From a virus, in the IMG/VR virus record IMGVR_UViG_3300032315_001715, positions 186,001 to 250,000 of that record: a stretch of DNA of 64,000 nucleotides; one strand, written 5' to 3'. Shown here in pieces: positions 15,532-24,700 of the stretch. Numbering within the stretch: the first letter of the stretch is position 1; each line of letters opens with the position of its first letter. The notes under the pieces are model-generated. The model worked only from the letters and a program-made list of their open reading frames with translations, was not told where the DNA came from and did not search any database. The position numbers and the translations under genes were made by a program.

Positions 15532-16743
15532 TTAATTCTTGATACCTGCGAGGTGTAGAATCACGCCAAGGTCATCAGGTGTCTTGGTCTCCTCTATCAC
15601 TGCTTTGGCTAGGGTGTTGTTCCTATCGCCGGTCCTGGCAACAGGGGTAGTTTGATTGCTGGCCTCAGAAAGCTGAGCCTTCTGTGGTGCGCGGGCACCG
15701 TTGACCACCGCCGGAAGATAGCGGGCAAAGGTTTCCTTCAAGTTTTGTGTCTTGACGTCCTTTAGCATATCTTCCATGATGGTCTTTTTATCGCGGGCCA
15801 AAGGTGCTAGCAGCTCATTCATGGTCTGCATCCTTTGTAAGCGATCGTTGGCAGCCCGCACCTTGGCATCAGCGGTCTCCATGAGCTTTGACTTCTCATT
15901 GAGCTTTGCCTGGGCCTCGGCCAGCGCAGCCTTCTGTTCCCGAAGCTGACGGTCCAGCTTCTTGACCTCGCTACCTTCGGAGAGATAGCTAGCCATGTAT
16001 TCGGCTGCTACTGCTTCGAAAATTCGGCGACCAAAGTTGTTCTGTCGAGCAACCTTGATATCATCTCGCCATTGCACTAGCTCGCTCTTGATCACTTCAT
16101 TCAGGGTCTTGTCGACCGCCGAAGTTGCGCGATTGATGAACTTGCTTTGGGTTTCGGCAAGTCTCTTCTTGCCTTCCTGTGCTAGCTTGATTCTCTGCTC
16201 AACCAGTGCCTTTTTATCAGCCTGGAATTCAGCGATTTCTTCGCTCAATTGCTTGAGCACGAAACCTTCTAACTTGTTGACGCGAGCAGATAGCTCGCGG
16301 GCGCTGCTTTCCCTAACGGTACGCAGTTCCTTTGCCATTTCACGACGCTGTGCCTGGAGGGTCTTGCGATCCTCAACGAACTCGGCGATTTCAGTCTTAA
16401 GCTGCTCAGCAATAAATGAATTGAGCTTCTTTGCGTGCTCAACCATCATTGTTGCATATAGCTTCCTAGACTCCATCGTTGCCTTGCTCAGCTTCGCACG
16501 TTGCTTGATCATAGCTGATCGGTCCTCAGCGAACTCGGTCAGCTCCGCGCGAATGGCATCACCCAGCATCTTGTCCATGGCCTCAACAAGCACCGCCTTG
16601 TCATTTGAATAACGGGCAGAATAGTCCTCCTGGAGCTTTTGCTCCATGGCCTTTACCTTGTTGTCAAAGGCCTCCTGAAGGGCAGTCTTGACTTCTTCGC
16701 CAAGCACTTCGGTCTCCAGGAGATCCTTAATTTCCTTTTCCAT
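15532..16743 (-). CDS. gp22: Prohead core scaffold protein (T4 gp22-like)
   Basis: A 403-aa, highly charged, almost wholly coiled-coil protein with repeated segments: AELTEFAEDRSAMIKQR, KTEIAEFVEDRKTLQAQR and SEEIAEFQADKKALVEQR show an internal 'EIxEFxxDRxxLxxQR' repeat. Scaffold proteins of T4-like phages sit between gp21 and gp23 genes and fill the prohead before being degraded by the protease. T4 gp22 is 269 aa, so this one is longer, apparently by repeat expansion. It ends 12 nt before gp23 and follows gp21 by 13 nt; the start has GGAG upstream. Confidence 0.88.
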   Translation of the reverse strand: MEKEIKDLLETEVLGEEVKTALQEAFDNKVKAMEQKLQEDYSARYSNDKAVLVEAMDKMLGDAIRAELTEFAEDRSAMIKQRAKLSKATMESRKLYATMMVEHAKKLNSFIAEQLKTEIAEFVEDRKTLQAQRREMAKELRTVRESSARELSARVNKLEGFVLKQLSEEIAEFQADKKALVEQRIKLAQEGKKRLAETQSKFINRATSAVDKTLNEVIKSELVQWRDDIKVARQNNFGRRIFEAVAAEYMASYLSEGSEVKKLDRQLREQKAALAEAQAKLNEKSKLMETADAKVRAANDRLQRMQTMNELLAPLARDKKTIMEDMLKDVKTQNLKETFARYLPAVVNGARAPQKAQLSEASNQTTPVARTGDRNNTLAKAVIEETKTPDDLGVILHLAGIKN

Positions 16744-16756
16744 AGGACGATACTCC

Positions 16757-17404
16757 TTATCTAAGTTTCAACTCGTCCACCCAACCCAAAAGTATCTTTT
16801 TGAGATGCTTTTGTGCTATGGCATCGCGCTTAACGCTCTCAGCCAATTCGTGGACCTTCCAGCCGTGCTTGCGGTTCATGATTGCCTCATACACTGGTGT
16901 GGGATATGCATTTGGCGCAGACGGCTTAGCCACTATGTCGACGGTAAGCATGTCAAATTCAGAAACACGCCCGTTGTCATCAACGTTACCTGATCCACGA
17001 GAGCTTACACCGAGCTTAATCCCGCAATCAATCAACGTCTTAACGATGTTGCCGCACGGTGTTGGAAGTATTTGAAGCTTCCCAAATCCGTTGGCACCAT
17101 CCATCCACATCTGGGTAATTTTGTGGCTAACCCTATCCAGATGTATTTGCAATTCTTGCGGATGATCACATTCACCCAACACGCCATTATCTTGTTTAAT
17201 GGCCTCGTTAATTTGCTCAACGGCCTTTCGGATTTCGCCTACTGGATATACTCGACCGTTGTGATTACGTAGATCACCTTGGATGAAAATGCCCTTCATG
17301 TAGACGTTTTTAATTCCGCCCTGCTCGATGTTATCCTCCAAGATGATCTCAGCCTTTGCTGAGTCATAGTTGAGTGTTTCGATCAGTAAATTTTGATTCC
17401 TCAT
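16757..17404 (-). CDS. gp21: Prohead core protease (T4 gp21-like)
   Basis: A 215-aa protein matching the T4 gp21 family of serine proteases: GIFIQGDLRNHNGRVYP (39-54), GECDHPQE with catalytic His81, and LGVSSRGSGN with the catalytic Ser at 134/135. It cleaves capsid and core proteins during head maturation and itself. Length equals T4 gp21 (212 aa). It is separated from the preceding core gene by 115 nt that hold a 15-bp hairpin. Confidence 0.92.
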   Translation of the reverse strand: MRNQNLLIETLNYDSAKAEIILEDNIEQGGIKNVYMKGIFIQGDLRNHNGRVYPVGEIRKAVEQINEAIKQDNGVLGECDHPQELQIHLDRVSHKITQMWMDGANGFGKLQILPTPCGNIVKTLIDCGIKLGVSSRGSGNVDDNGRVSEFDMLTVDIVAKPSAPNAYPTPVYEAIMNRKHGWKVHELAESVKRDAIAQKHLKKILLGWVDELKLR

Positions 17405-17471
17405 GAATGCCCTTGAAATCCAAAGATTAATCTCAATTCTATTTAATAGAATTAGTCAAATAGTCGTAAAT

Positions 17472-17512
17472 TAATGGAGATTTTCGCAGTATTTCCACGA
17501 AAATCTCCATTA
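17472..17512. terminator. 15-bp perfect hairpin between the acidic core gene and gp21
   Basis: TAATGGAGATTTTCG (17472-17486) pairs fully with 17498-17512 around an 11-nt loop. It lies in the mRNA downstream of the acidic-protein stop (17520). On the minus strand the sequence after it is AT-rich but not a T-run, so partial termination, RNA processing or stabilisation are all possible. Confidence 0.55.
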
Positions 17513-17519
17513 TATGGTT

Positions 17520-18449
17520 TTACTTTAGATTTTGACCGCCCTTGCTCAGCGGGCTCATGGTGTTGATTGCACCAAAACCGTCGCTGGTTGCCTTGTTGAT
17601 CAGCGCGGAGCTGTCGCCTTCCTTGCTGACCTTCAACGCACCGTCAGTGCTCTTCTTGCGACGGTTGTCACCAAGACCCTGATCGGCACTCTTTGGTGCT
17701 GCCTTGAGGCTGTAACCATTTTCAGTTGGCCCCTTGCCGGTTTCTACCGGACCTGCTCCCATGCGGCTGGTCTGGCTCTTCGGCACTGGGCTCTTGGCGT
17801 CGTTGCCGGTGGTCATACCACCGGAAGCTGCACCAACATCCTTTGCGGTCTTATTGGCCTTGAGAACATCGCGCTCAATGACCTCAAGGTCCAAGCTTTC
17901 TGCTAGATCATCAAAGTCCTCGTCGAGCTCCCAGGATTCGTCCTGCTCTTCCTCACCGCCTTCCTCTTCACCGGCTTCTTCGCCTTCCTCTGACGCTTGG
18001 AGCTTTTCAAATTCAGCCTTTAGGGCTGATAGGGCTGCTTCAAAATCGTTCATCTTGTCTTCGACCGAATCAAAGGATGCTTCACCCTCGTCGTCGGCCG
18101 GCTCGTCACCAACCGCAACCATTTCAAAATCATCGACGTCGTCGTCTTCCATGGTCATGGTTTCTTCAGCTTCGATCTCGTCGTCCATGACTTCAATCTC
18201 GTTGGTGAGATCCCTGCCCATGTCTCCGCTTCCGCCAACGGTTTCGTCCATTTCTTCATCAACGGACTCATCCATTTCTTCCTCAGCAACCGCTGATTCC
18301 TCTTCTGCATCCTCATCCATTGACATCAGTTCCTCATGGATGGCGCGTGCCTTCTCAATGAAAACCTGATGGAGAAGCTCGCGTGCCTTCTCCTCATCGT
18401 TCTTGATCAAATATTCAAGTACCTTAGTGAGCTTTGTGTTCGTCGTCAT
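17520..18449 (-). CDS. Acidic prohead core protein (position of T4 gp67/gp68)
   Basis: A 309-aa protein with an extremely acidic centre: residues ~44-195 are mostly Glu/Asp with runs such as AEEEMDESVDEEMDE and EEAGEEEGGEEEQDE. A short helical head (KVLEYLIKNDEEKARELLHQVFIEKARAIHEELM) precedes it, and a basic, Gly/Ser/Lys-rich tail follows. Such bipolar proteins upstream of gp21 are prohead core components in T4-like phages; T4 has the small gp67 and gp68 here. Strong AAAGGAG before the ATG. A weak AAATAAATC late-promoter-like element lies upstream near 18486-18494. Confidence 0.7.
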   Translation of the reverse strand: MTTNTKLTKVLEYLIKNDEEKARELLHQVFIEKARAIHEELMSMDEDAEEESAVAEEEMDESVDEEMDETVGGSGDMGRDLTNEIEVMDDEIEAEETMTMEDDDVDDFEMVAVGDEPADDEGEASFDSVEDKMNDFEAALSALKAEFEKLQASEEGEEAGEEEGGEEEQDESWELDEDFDDLAESLDLEVIERDVLKANKTAKDVGAASGGMTTGNDAKSPVPKSQTSRMGAGPVETGKGPTENGYSLKAAPKSADQGLGDNRRKKSTDGALKVSKEGDSSALINKATSDGFGAINTMSPLSKGGQNLK

Positions 18450-18573
18450 GGTTGTACTCCTTTGCCAAATGTGTAGACAGACTCAGATTTATTTAAGCCT
18501 ATCGTAGCTATCGCCGTATATCAGAGGTAAAAACCGGTATATTTTTGGAAAAATACCAAATATATCAGCCCGG

Positions 18574-19656
18574 TTATTCAATTCTCATTATGAATCTTGT
18601 CGGGCCAATCTGATATGGCACCAAGTTTGGAGTATTTATCACACCCGCCGACGTGGTAACGGTTTGGCCGTTGCACCATGCCCACTTGTTTGGTACCAAT
18701 ATATCGTCCCACAGCACGATACTCTTGACCGGGACTGGTAGATCATTGCTGCCGCTTATCACGCGACCAGTACCATCGACCGTCACATTGTTGTAGGTGC
18801 CAGGTGTTACTATCGTGCTGTTTAAGCTTACATTGATCGAGTAAACGGTACCGTTTGCAACCGCATTACCAATGGCATCACCGACGATCATCACATCGCT
18901 AGGGGGTGTGTATCCCAGCGCATAGAAAACATCCTGATCAATGAGAACGTTTGCATCAGAGATCGTGCCGTTTGAGTTGATTAAAACCTTGCTCCAATAA
19001 GAGCTGGTATTGATGTTTGAGTTTAATACATTGACCAAATTTGTTGTGATCACAACATCGTTGCTGCCATCAAACTTCACATTGCCGGTAACTGATCCGT
19101 CCAATGTAATGTTGCGCCCTGTGGCTAGAACGTTAGCCGATGTTGCGGTGCCGACAAACCGATAGCCGTTGGCATCAACCGCCATGGTGACACCTGGCAT
19201 GATACCTGATGGGAATCGAGACTTGAGGGCATAAGATGCGCCAGCTATTTCAACCTCATTAGAAAGCTGTGCCGGGCTCAACACATCATGGCTGATAGCA
19301 CAGATGATCTGCGCGGCGCTTAGGATCAAGGCAATTTCCACCGTAGGCGTGATGCTAACCGTAGCCGTTCCGGCATTGCCATTAAATGGCGGTGTTACCA
19401 CCAACCATTTTGATCCTTCCCAGACCTTTAAGCTTGAGCTCACCGTATCAAACCATACCTGCCCGGTAACCGGCATCGGCGGTGGGCTAGAGTTTGCAAA
19501 ATGCTGCATCAGAGCAACGAAATTCTCGTTTAAGGCCAGCCCAAAATTAACCGCATTTCGGCCGATCAGTGAGATGCTGGTCGACGTTGTATCAAGCGTG
19601 GAATCTTGCACCGATGCCAGAGGAGTACCGTCATAATTGGTAACGTTATAAACCAT
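18574..19656 (-). CDS. Fibre/collar-like structural protein inserted in the head module
   Basis: A 360-aa protein. Its first ~85 residues (NVTNYDGTPL, LDTTSTSISLIGR, VNFGLALNENF, TGQVWFDT, SLKVWEGSKW) are clearly paralogous to the N-termini of the two fibre-like genes at 60.8 and 62.7 kb. The middle is a low-complexity beta region (NITLDGSVTGNVKFDG). The C-terminus has VPNKWAWCNGQTV...INTPNLVP, like phage tail-collar domains. T4 has no such gene between 20 and 21, so this is an insertion or relocated copy. It lies 2 nt from the next upstream gene, so it is probably co-transcribed with it. Confidence 0.7.
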   Translation of the reverse strand: MVYNVTNYDGTPLASVQDSTLDTTSTSISLIGRNAVNFGLALNENFVALMQHFANSSPPPMPVTGQVWFDTVSSSLKVWEGSKWLVVTPPFNGNAGTATVSITPTVEIALILSAAQIICAISHDVLSPAQLSNEVEIAGASYALKSRFPSGIMPGVTMAVDANGYRFVGTATSANVLATGRNITLDGSVTGNVKFDGSNDVVITTNLVNVLNSNINTSSYWSKVLINSNGTISDANVLIDQDVFYALGYTPPSDVMIVGDAIGNAVANGTVYSINVSLNSTIVTPGTYNNVTVDGTGRVISGSNDLPVPVKSIVLWDDILVPNKWAWCNGQTVTTSAGVINTPNLVPYQIGPTRFIMRIE

Positions 19657-19658
19657 TG

Positions 19659-19880
19659 TTAGATACCGCCTCCAGCTGCTTGATCCTCTGCGGATCCATA
19701 GATGATTTCAAGAAAATCTCCGCGCATGAGATTTTCTAAATCCTTTGCTGCTCGCATCTTCTTAAGCTTGTTCAGCGACAAGAGGGTGATGGTCGGCTTG
19801 CGACTGTCTTGAAAATCGCGCTGCATCAGCATGTCCTGATCGTCATTCCTAAAAGTAGGATTCAGTTCGGTAGCTTTCAT
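19659..19880 (-). CDS. Small protein next to the portal gene
   Basis: A 73-aa protein, MKATELNPTF..., with a basic helical centre (LLSLNKLKKMRAAKDLENLM) and an IIYGSAEDQ tail. Its position directly after the portal gene is that of T4 gp67 (80 aa, prohead core), but the composition is not acidic, so the match is by position only. It has its own late promoter 21 nt upstream, overlapping the portal stop codon. No other family recognised. Confidence 0.6.
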   Translation of the reverse strand: MKATELNPTFRNDDQDMLMQRDFQDSRKPTITLLSLNKLKKMRAAKDLENLMRGDFLEIIYGSAEDQAAGGGI

Positions 19881-19901
19881 GTGGTTCCCCTAAGATGCTG
19901 G

Positions 19902-19909
19902 TATTTATC
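19902..19909 (-). promoter_or_regulatory. Late promoter GATAAATA overlapping the portal stop codon
   Basis: Minus strand TGATAAATACC: the TGA stop of the portal gene (19908-19910) is inside the promoter. It is 21 nt upstream of the ATG at 19880, with AGGGGA between. Confidence 0.75.
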
Positions 19910-21680
19910 ACGATTCTACCGGTCCGAGCGCACCGGTGGCTGCTTCAGCACCACTTTCTCCGCCCTCAACAGGAGAAGTACCACCTGCTGCCCCAGGTTC
20001 GGCTTCCTCACCTCCCAGTGCCGCTTCCGGAGATTCAGCAGGCGCCGGACGTATCCCAACGGTTCTCAATCCAGGGTGATCCGAATCAGACACCGTAACA
20101 CCGATCTTTTCCTTGACCCGCTTGGCATTTTCTTGTTTCCACATTTCTTCGTTCTTGAGAACGTCGTCTTCGGACCATCCCAAATATCTCGTCATCGCAA
20201 ATCTCTTGCTGATGTATCGAGCCGCATCAGTCTGCATTAGGTTTGAGAACACCGAGATCTGTTCGGTATCAAGGGACATCTGTCGATACTGAGAAAAGCT
20301 CTGTGGCTCCCAAAATTGCAGCTCAAACGCACCGCTTTCAACTTCTATGCCTCGGCTCTTTAGATACAGCTTGAATTCCCTGTCTAGGACCGGAGCTAAC
20401 AGATTTTGTAATCGTTGGCAATACTTGGCAAAGCGGAATTCCTGCACATACGCTGTGCCGACCTTGCCGTCGTTGTAAACCGTAGAACCGTCATCCGGAC
20501 CTGTTGGGAGATAGCTCGAAGGTATGCCAAGTCCTCGTATCATCTTGTTGTTGAAATACTTAAGGTCATCGATCTGTCCCAGATTTTCACCACCCTGCAG
20601 GGTTTCAATGCGGGTTCCCTTGCCTTCTGAGTTGGTAGCCAGGAAATAATCCTCGTTGATTGCCAGTGGGCTGTAAGCCGCATCAAGGATGCTTTGACCG
20701 CCTCCGGTGCGGCTTGGTATGCGCCGCTGATAGATTTCATTCTTCATCCGCTCGACCACGGCTTGTGCTCGAGGTCCGCTTAGGCTGCCAGTGTCGATGT
20801 AAAACACGCGGCGTTCCGGTGCTCGAACGATTCGATAAATCAATATCGAGTCTTCTAGCAGATCCTTTTGCTTGTAAACCTTATAGATGCTTTCCAACAA
20901 CGAGGTACCAAATGGCCACTGGCTATCCATGCCTTCGCTGAGCGATAGATGGATGACGTGCGCTGCGTCGATGGCGATCTGATTAGGCATGCTGTCAAAT
21001 CGGCTGGTCCGAGAACCAGGACTGCTTGGTACACCATAGTTAATGGTACCTGCACCGGCTGCTGGGTTTGAGCTTCGAGGATACCCACCAGGGAAACTGT
21101 ATTGATCATGCACCAGCATGTTGGTACCAACCAATGACATTAGGTTGATGTCTAGATCCTTGATGACATATTGTTCAACTTCCTTGCCCTTGGCCTCGTT
21201 AACGATGATCTTTTCAACCTTAGTTGGATCAATCCATATGAGCTTGAAGGTTTCTGGATCCCTGATGTAGATTTGATCACCATACTTGATGGTGTTGCGA
21301 AATGCACGCCATACGCGCTGTTGCCAACGATTGAGACTACACCATTGGCCAAGCATCTCCTTGAGAAGCTTGATCTCAGTGTCGCTCATGTTCTCTTTAT
21401 AGGTAATGGTAAACGGTTCGGCACCAGGTTCATGGTTCTGGGTTGAATAATCAGCAATGATATCAAGACCTTTGTTGATTTCAGAATCGAGATCCATTTG
21501 TTCATATTGGATGTATCTCTCAACCCTGTTTGGGGCACCGCTATAGACTTCTGGTAGATAGCTTGAATATTTGGCTCCAGAACCTGCCGATCCACCTGAC
21601 TGCCCGTTCCTGCTGTCTATACGCTGTACCAACCTCTGTTGTGTTGGTACCGTTGAGAAATATTTCTTCCATGAGGCCAT
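19908..21680 (-). CDS. gp20: Portal vertex protein (T4 gp20-like)
   Basis: A 590-aa protein with the T4-like portal sequence style: SEINKGLDIIADYSTQNHEPG, VWRAFRNTIKYGDQIYIRD, HLSLSEGMDSQWPFGTSLLESIYKV, RIVRAPERRVFYIDTG and GIPSSYLPTG. It forms the dodecameric ring through which DNA enters the head, and starts head assembly. Length is close to T4 gp20 (524 aa) with an extra Gly/Glu/Pro-rich tail of ~70 residues. It heads the minus-strand head gene block and has a GATAAATA promoter 32 nt upstream. Confidence 0.92.
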   Translation of the reverse strand: MASWKKYFSTVPTQQRLVQRIDSRNGQSGGSAGSGAKYSSYLPEVYSGAPNRVERYIQYEQMDLDSEINKGLDIIADYSTQNHEPGAEPFTITYKENMSDTEIKLLKEMLGQWCSLNRWQQRVWRAFRNTIKYGDQIYIRDPETFKLIWIDPTKVEKIIVNEAKGKEVEQYVIKDLDINLMSLVGTNMLVHDQYSFPGGYPRSSNPAAGAGTINYGVPSSPGSRTSRFDSMPNQIAIDAAHVIHLSLSEGMDSQWPFGTSLLESIYKVYKQKDLLEDSILIYRIVRAPERRVFYIDTGSLSGPRAQAVVERMKNEIYQRRIPSRTGGGQSILDAAYSPLAINEDYFLATNSEGKGTRIETLQGGENLGQIDDLKYFNNKMIRGLGIPSSYLPTGPDDGSTVYNDGKVGTAYVQEFRFAKYCQRLQNLLAPVLDREFKLYLKSRGIEVESGAFELQFWEPQSFSQYRQMSLDTEQISVFSNLMQTDAARYISKRFAMTRYLGWSEDDVLKNEEMWKQENAKRVKEKIGVTVSDSDHPGLRTVGIRPAPAESPEAALGGEEAEPGAAGGTSPVEGGESGAEAATGALGPVES

Positions 21681-21712
21681 TTGATAATATCCGCCGTGTT
21701 AAACTTGGCAGA

Positions 21713-21720
21713 TATTTATC
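21713..21720 (-). promoter_or_regulatory. Late promoter GATAAATA for the portal gene
   Basis: Minus strand ACGATAAATATC, 32 nt upstream of the ATG at 21680. It matches the consensus shared by the other structural genes in this window. Confidence 0.8.
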
Positions 21721-21753
21721 GTGAAAGATCGAGTTGCGTTTTTAACCGTGCAT

Positions 21754-24700
21754 TTACACGGTTGGGCCGCTCCTATAAATCGCAGTGGCGATCTTGTCCG
21801 AGTTAGAAGTCGCTTCGTCTCGGGTCTTATCAAGGACGTAATTAGCACGTTCCAATGCCGCTATCATCATGTTCATTCGAAGCAGGCTTTCGTCGTAGTA
21901 TTTTACCGTACGATTGTTAAGCTCCTCGGTCGTTAAGATCGGAGCAACGGTCTTAACCGTTTCGGTGGTCTCATTTTTCTTAAAGGATTCATTTATCAGG
22001 GAAGATATTGAGCCAAGATATGGGTCCGGATTTTTGAATGCCACACCGGTCATGTTCTCCATTGGATTCGATGATTGGCTAAATTCAGATCTTATTGAGT
22101 CAAGGGTGTTTTCAACACTGCGAATCTGCTGAAGATCAGCAGATATACCTGCTATTGAATTGTGCATCATTCCAAATCGTTGCACCATACCGGCTATGTA
22201 TGATTCACTTTCAAAGTCAACACGGATCTTTTCTAGATCAAGCATGATTGCTGCCAATGATGTTCGAACAAGTCCAAATCCATCCAACATCTTCGTCATG
22301 TCGATTGGATCAATTCGGATCTTTTCTAGATCAAGCTTGATTGCTGCCAATGATGTTCGAACAAGTCCAAATCCATCCAACATCTTCGTCATGTCGATGT
22401 CAATTGGGTCAACACGGATCTTTTCTAGATCAAGCATGATTGCTGCTAGTGATGTTTGAATCAATCCAAATCCATCAGCAATGGTTGTTAAATAAGATTC
22501 TTTAGCGATTTCTGATGTAATGGATCGCATAGTATCCAATGATTCAACGGTTTCGTAAAACCCTTCGGCATCATTGATGACTTCTTGCCAAGCCGACGAC
22601 ATTGTTGATACCGCCTCATAAACACCCTCAGCATCGTTGATAACTTCCTGCCAACCGGCATCCATCGACATTGGTCGCACAAGTGGATTAAAATCGTTGA
22701 TAATTTCTTGCTGATCAAAATTCATTGACATGGGTCTTGCAAGGGATTCGGCACCAAACGGTGACCCAAGCAACCCACCGGGGCTTGATACTGGATTGAT
22801 TTCAGACATTAACGATCTAATCGTTTCAATTGTTGATTGTAGACGTTCTCGACTTAGATCCGAATTGAGTATTGTACCAATGTTACCAAGAAGTGTTGCC
22901 ATTTGCCTAAGTCGATCAAAACTTTGTTCCGGTATCGTCATCAGCTGTTCGGTAGTTACTGCGCTAATCTGGCGTACCAACGATGATACAACATCTATTA
23001 ACGGTTGTACCTGTCGCGTGTTAATACCTCCCCTGAATATTTGGCCAATTCGGTCAAACATGTTACCAATCGTGTTGATCCGTGCCAGGTTTGCGTCGTT
23101 AAGCAGTGTCAACAGATCTGATATCTTATCCCTAAATTGTGTGATATTGGTTGAAGATTCGTCTAACGCTAGTCCGACACTGACCAATCTATCTAGTTTT
23201 GTCGCAGGATCAACCGTTATAAGTCGACCTAACCCTTCGCTGAGGCTTTGCAATATTCCTGGATTAAATCCTTCTAGAGCGCGTTTCATGGCTTCAATGC
23301 CACGAGCAGAACCTTCTAAGTTATTGCTAGAAATTTCGCTGAGGGCAGTGATTTGCCTCGTAGTAGCGTCAACGTTAGCGGTTCGCAGTTCCCTAAAAGA
23401 ATTGACCATGTTTGAAAGCTGGGTACCAACTGACGTAACAACCTGAGATACACCAGAGAATGCCGAATCAATTGCCTTTCCAACGCTGTTCACCAGCGCA
23501 GAAACTCCTTCAAATCCAGATCTAATTCCAGTACCAAAACTCTGTGCTGCTGATCCAACACTCCGCAATAGTTCGCCTGCTCCGGATAGTCCTTGGTTGA
23601 TTGCAGTACCAAAACTCTGTGCTGCTGATCCAACACTCCGCAATAGTTCGCCTGCTCCGGATAGTCCTTGGTTGATTGCAGTACCAATACCGGTAAGAAG
23701 TGCGCCTGCCCCGGATAGTCCATCCCTGATAAAGGTTCCAATATTTCCGATAACCGACCCAAAGCTTTGAACGATTGCCGCACCACCGACAAATACTTCT
23801 CGTATCATCTTACCAAGTGGTTCAAGTGCGGGCGCGGCTAATCTCAACGCACCGGCCAATCCAATTATTGCAGCGGTTATGATCGCTATGGCAGGAGCTG
23901 CTGCAACCACCGCTGCGCTAAAGGAGGCAGCAGCTGGTACCAATGCCCTAAGCGTACCGCCAAGTCCCCGAGCCGCTGCTGCTGTTCCTGCGCCCCTGGC
24001 GGCGCCTGCGGCCGCGCCGCCACCTCCCGCCGCAGCAGCGCCACCACCACTGCTAAGACCGCCGAGCCTACCTAATCCTCGTAATGCACCAAGACCGGTT
24101 CTGACCATTAACAATCCCATAAGTGCCACGGCTGCTGTGATAACCGCAGGCGCTGCTAGTATTCCGGCAGCCATTATCGCATATCCTGTACCGGCACCTC
24201 CGCCGAACATTCCGCCAAGACCTTTAGAAAACTCGTGAATGGATCCAAAATCAGGCAACATAGCCCTAATGGCGGTGCCAAATTCTCGAACGTCTTTCAT
24301 GAAATCGCTAAATCCGCCTTGGCCCTCTTCCTTGTCTAACCACTTGAAGAAGTCATCAAATGCCGTTGTTATTCTAGTGATTATGGATTCCATATTATTT
24401 TTTAGATAATCACCGAATCTAGTTATATACGGTCCGAGTTTTTCTCTAATGGTTGTTGATGCTGTTGTTAGAGATCGTCCAAACTGTCGCAGAATCGGAG
24501 CAAGGCCTCTTGCCACATCACCTAGCAGTGCTGTTACCGTGTTGCCAATTGAACTAATTCCGGCATTAAATTCATTGAATGCTTCTTGGCTCTCGGACAA
24601 GTTTCGCCGTTGGATATCCTCGGCTTCCCGTTCTTCGGTCGTGAGCAATGCTCGGCGTGCCTGCTCTTGTCTAAACGCTTCTGATCCCTGCTGCAAACCT

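Noticed and set aside
17734-18369. 211-codon plus-strand Ser-rich open frame
   Set aside because: Antisense of the Glu/Asp-rich core protein; GAA/GAG codons read backwards give Ser/Phe-rich shadows.
18632-18639. GATAAATA-like element on the minus strand near the end of the fibre-like gene
   Set aside because: It encodes V-I-N-T within the gene, and the nearest downstream start (18449) is about 180 nt away with its own leader; chance is likely.
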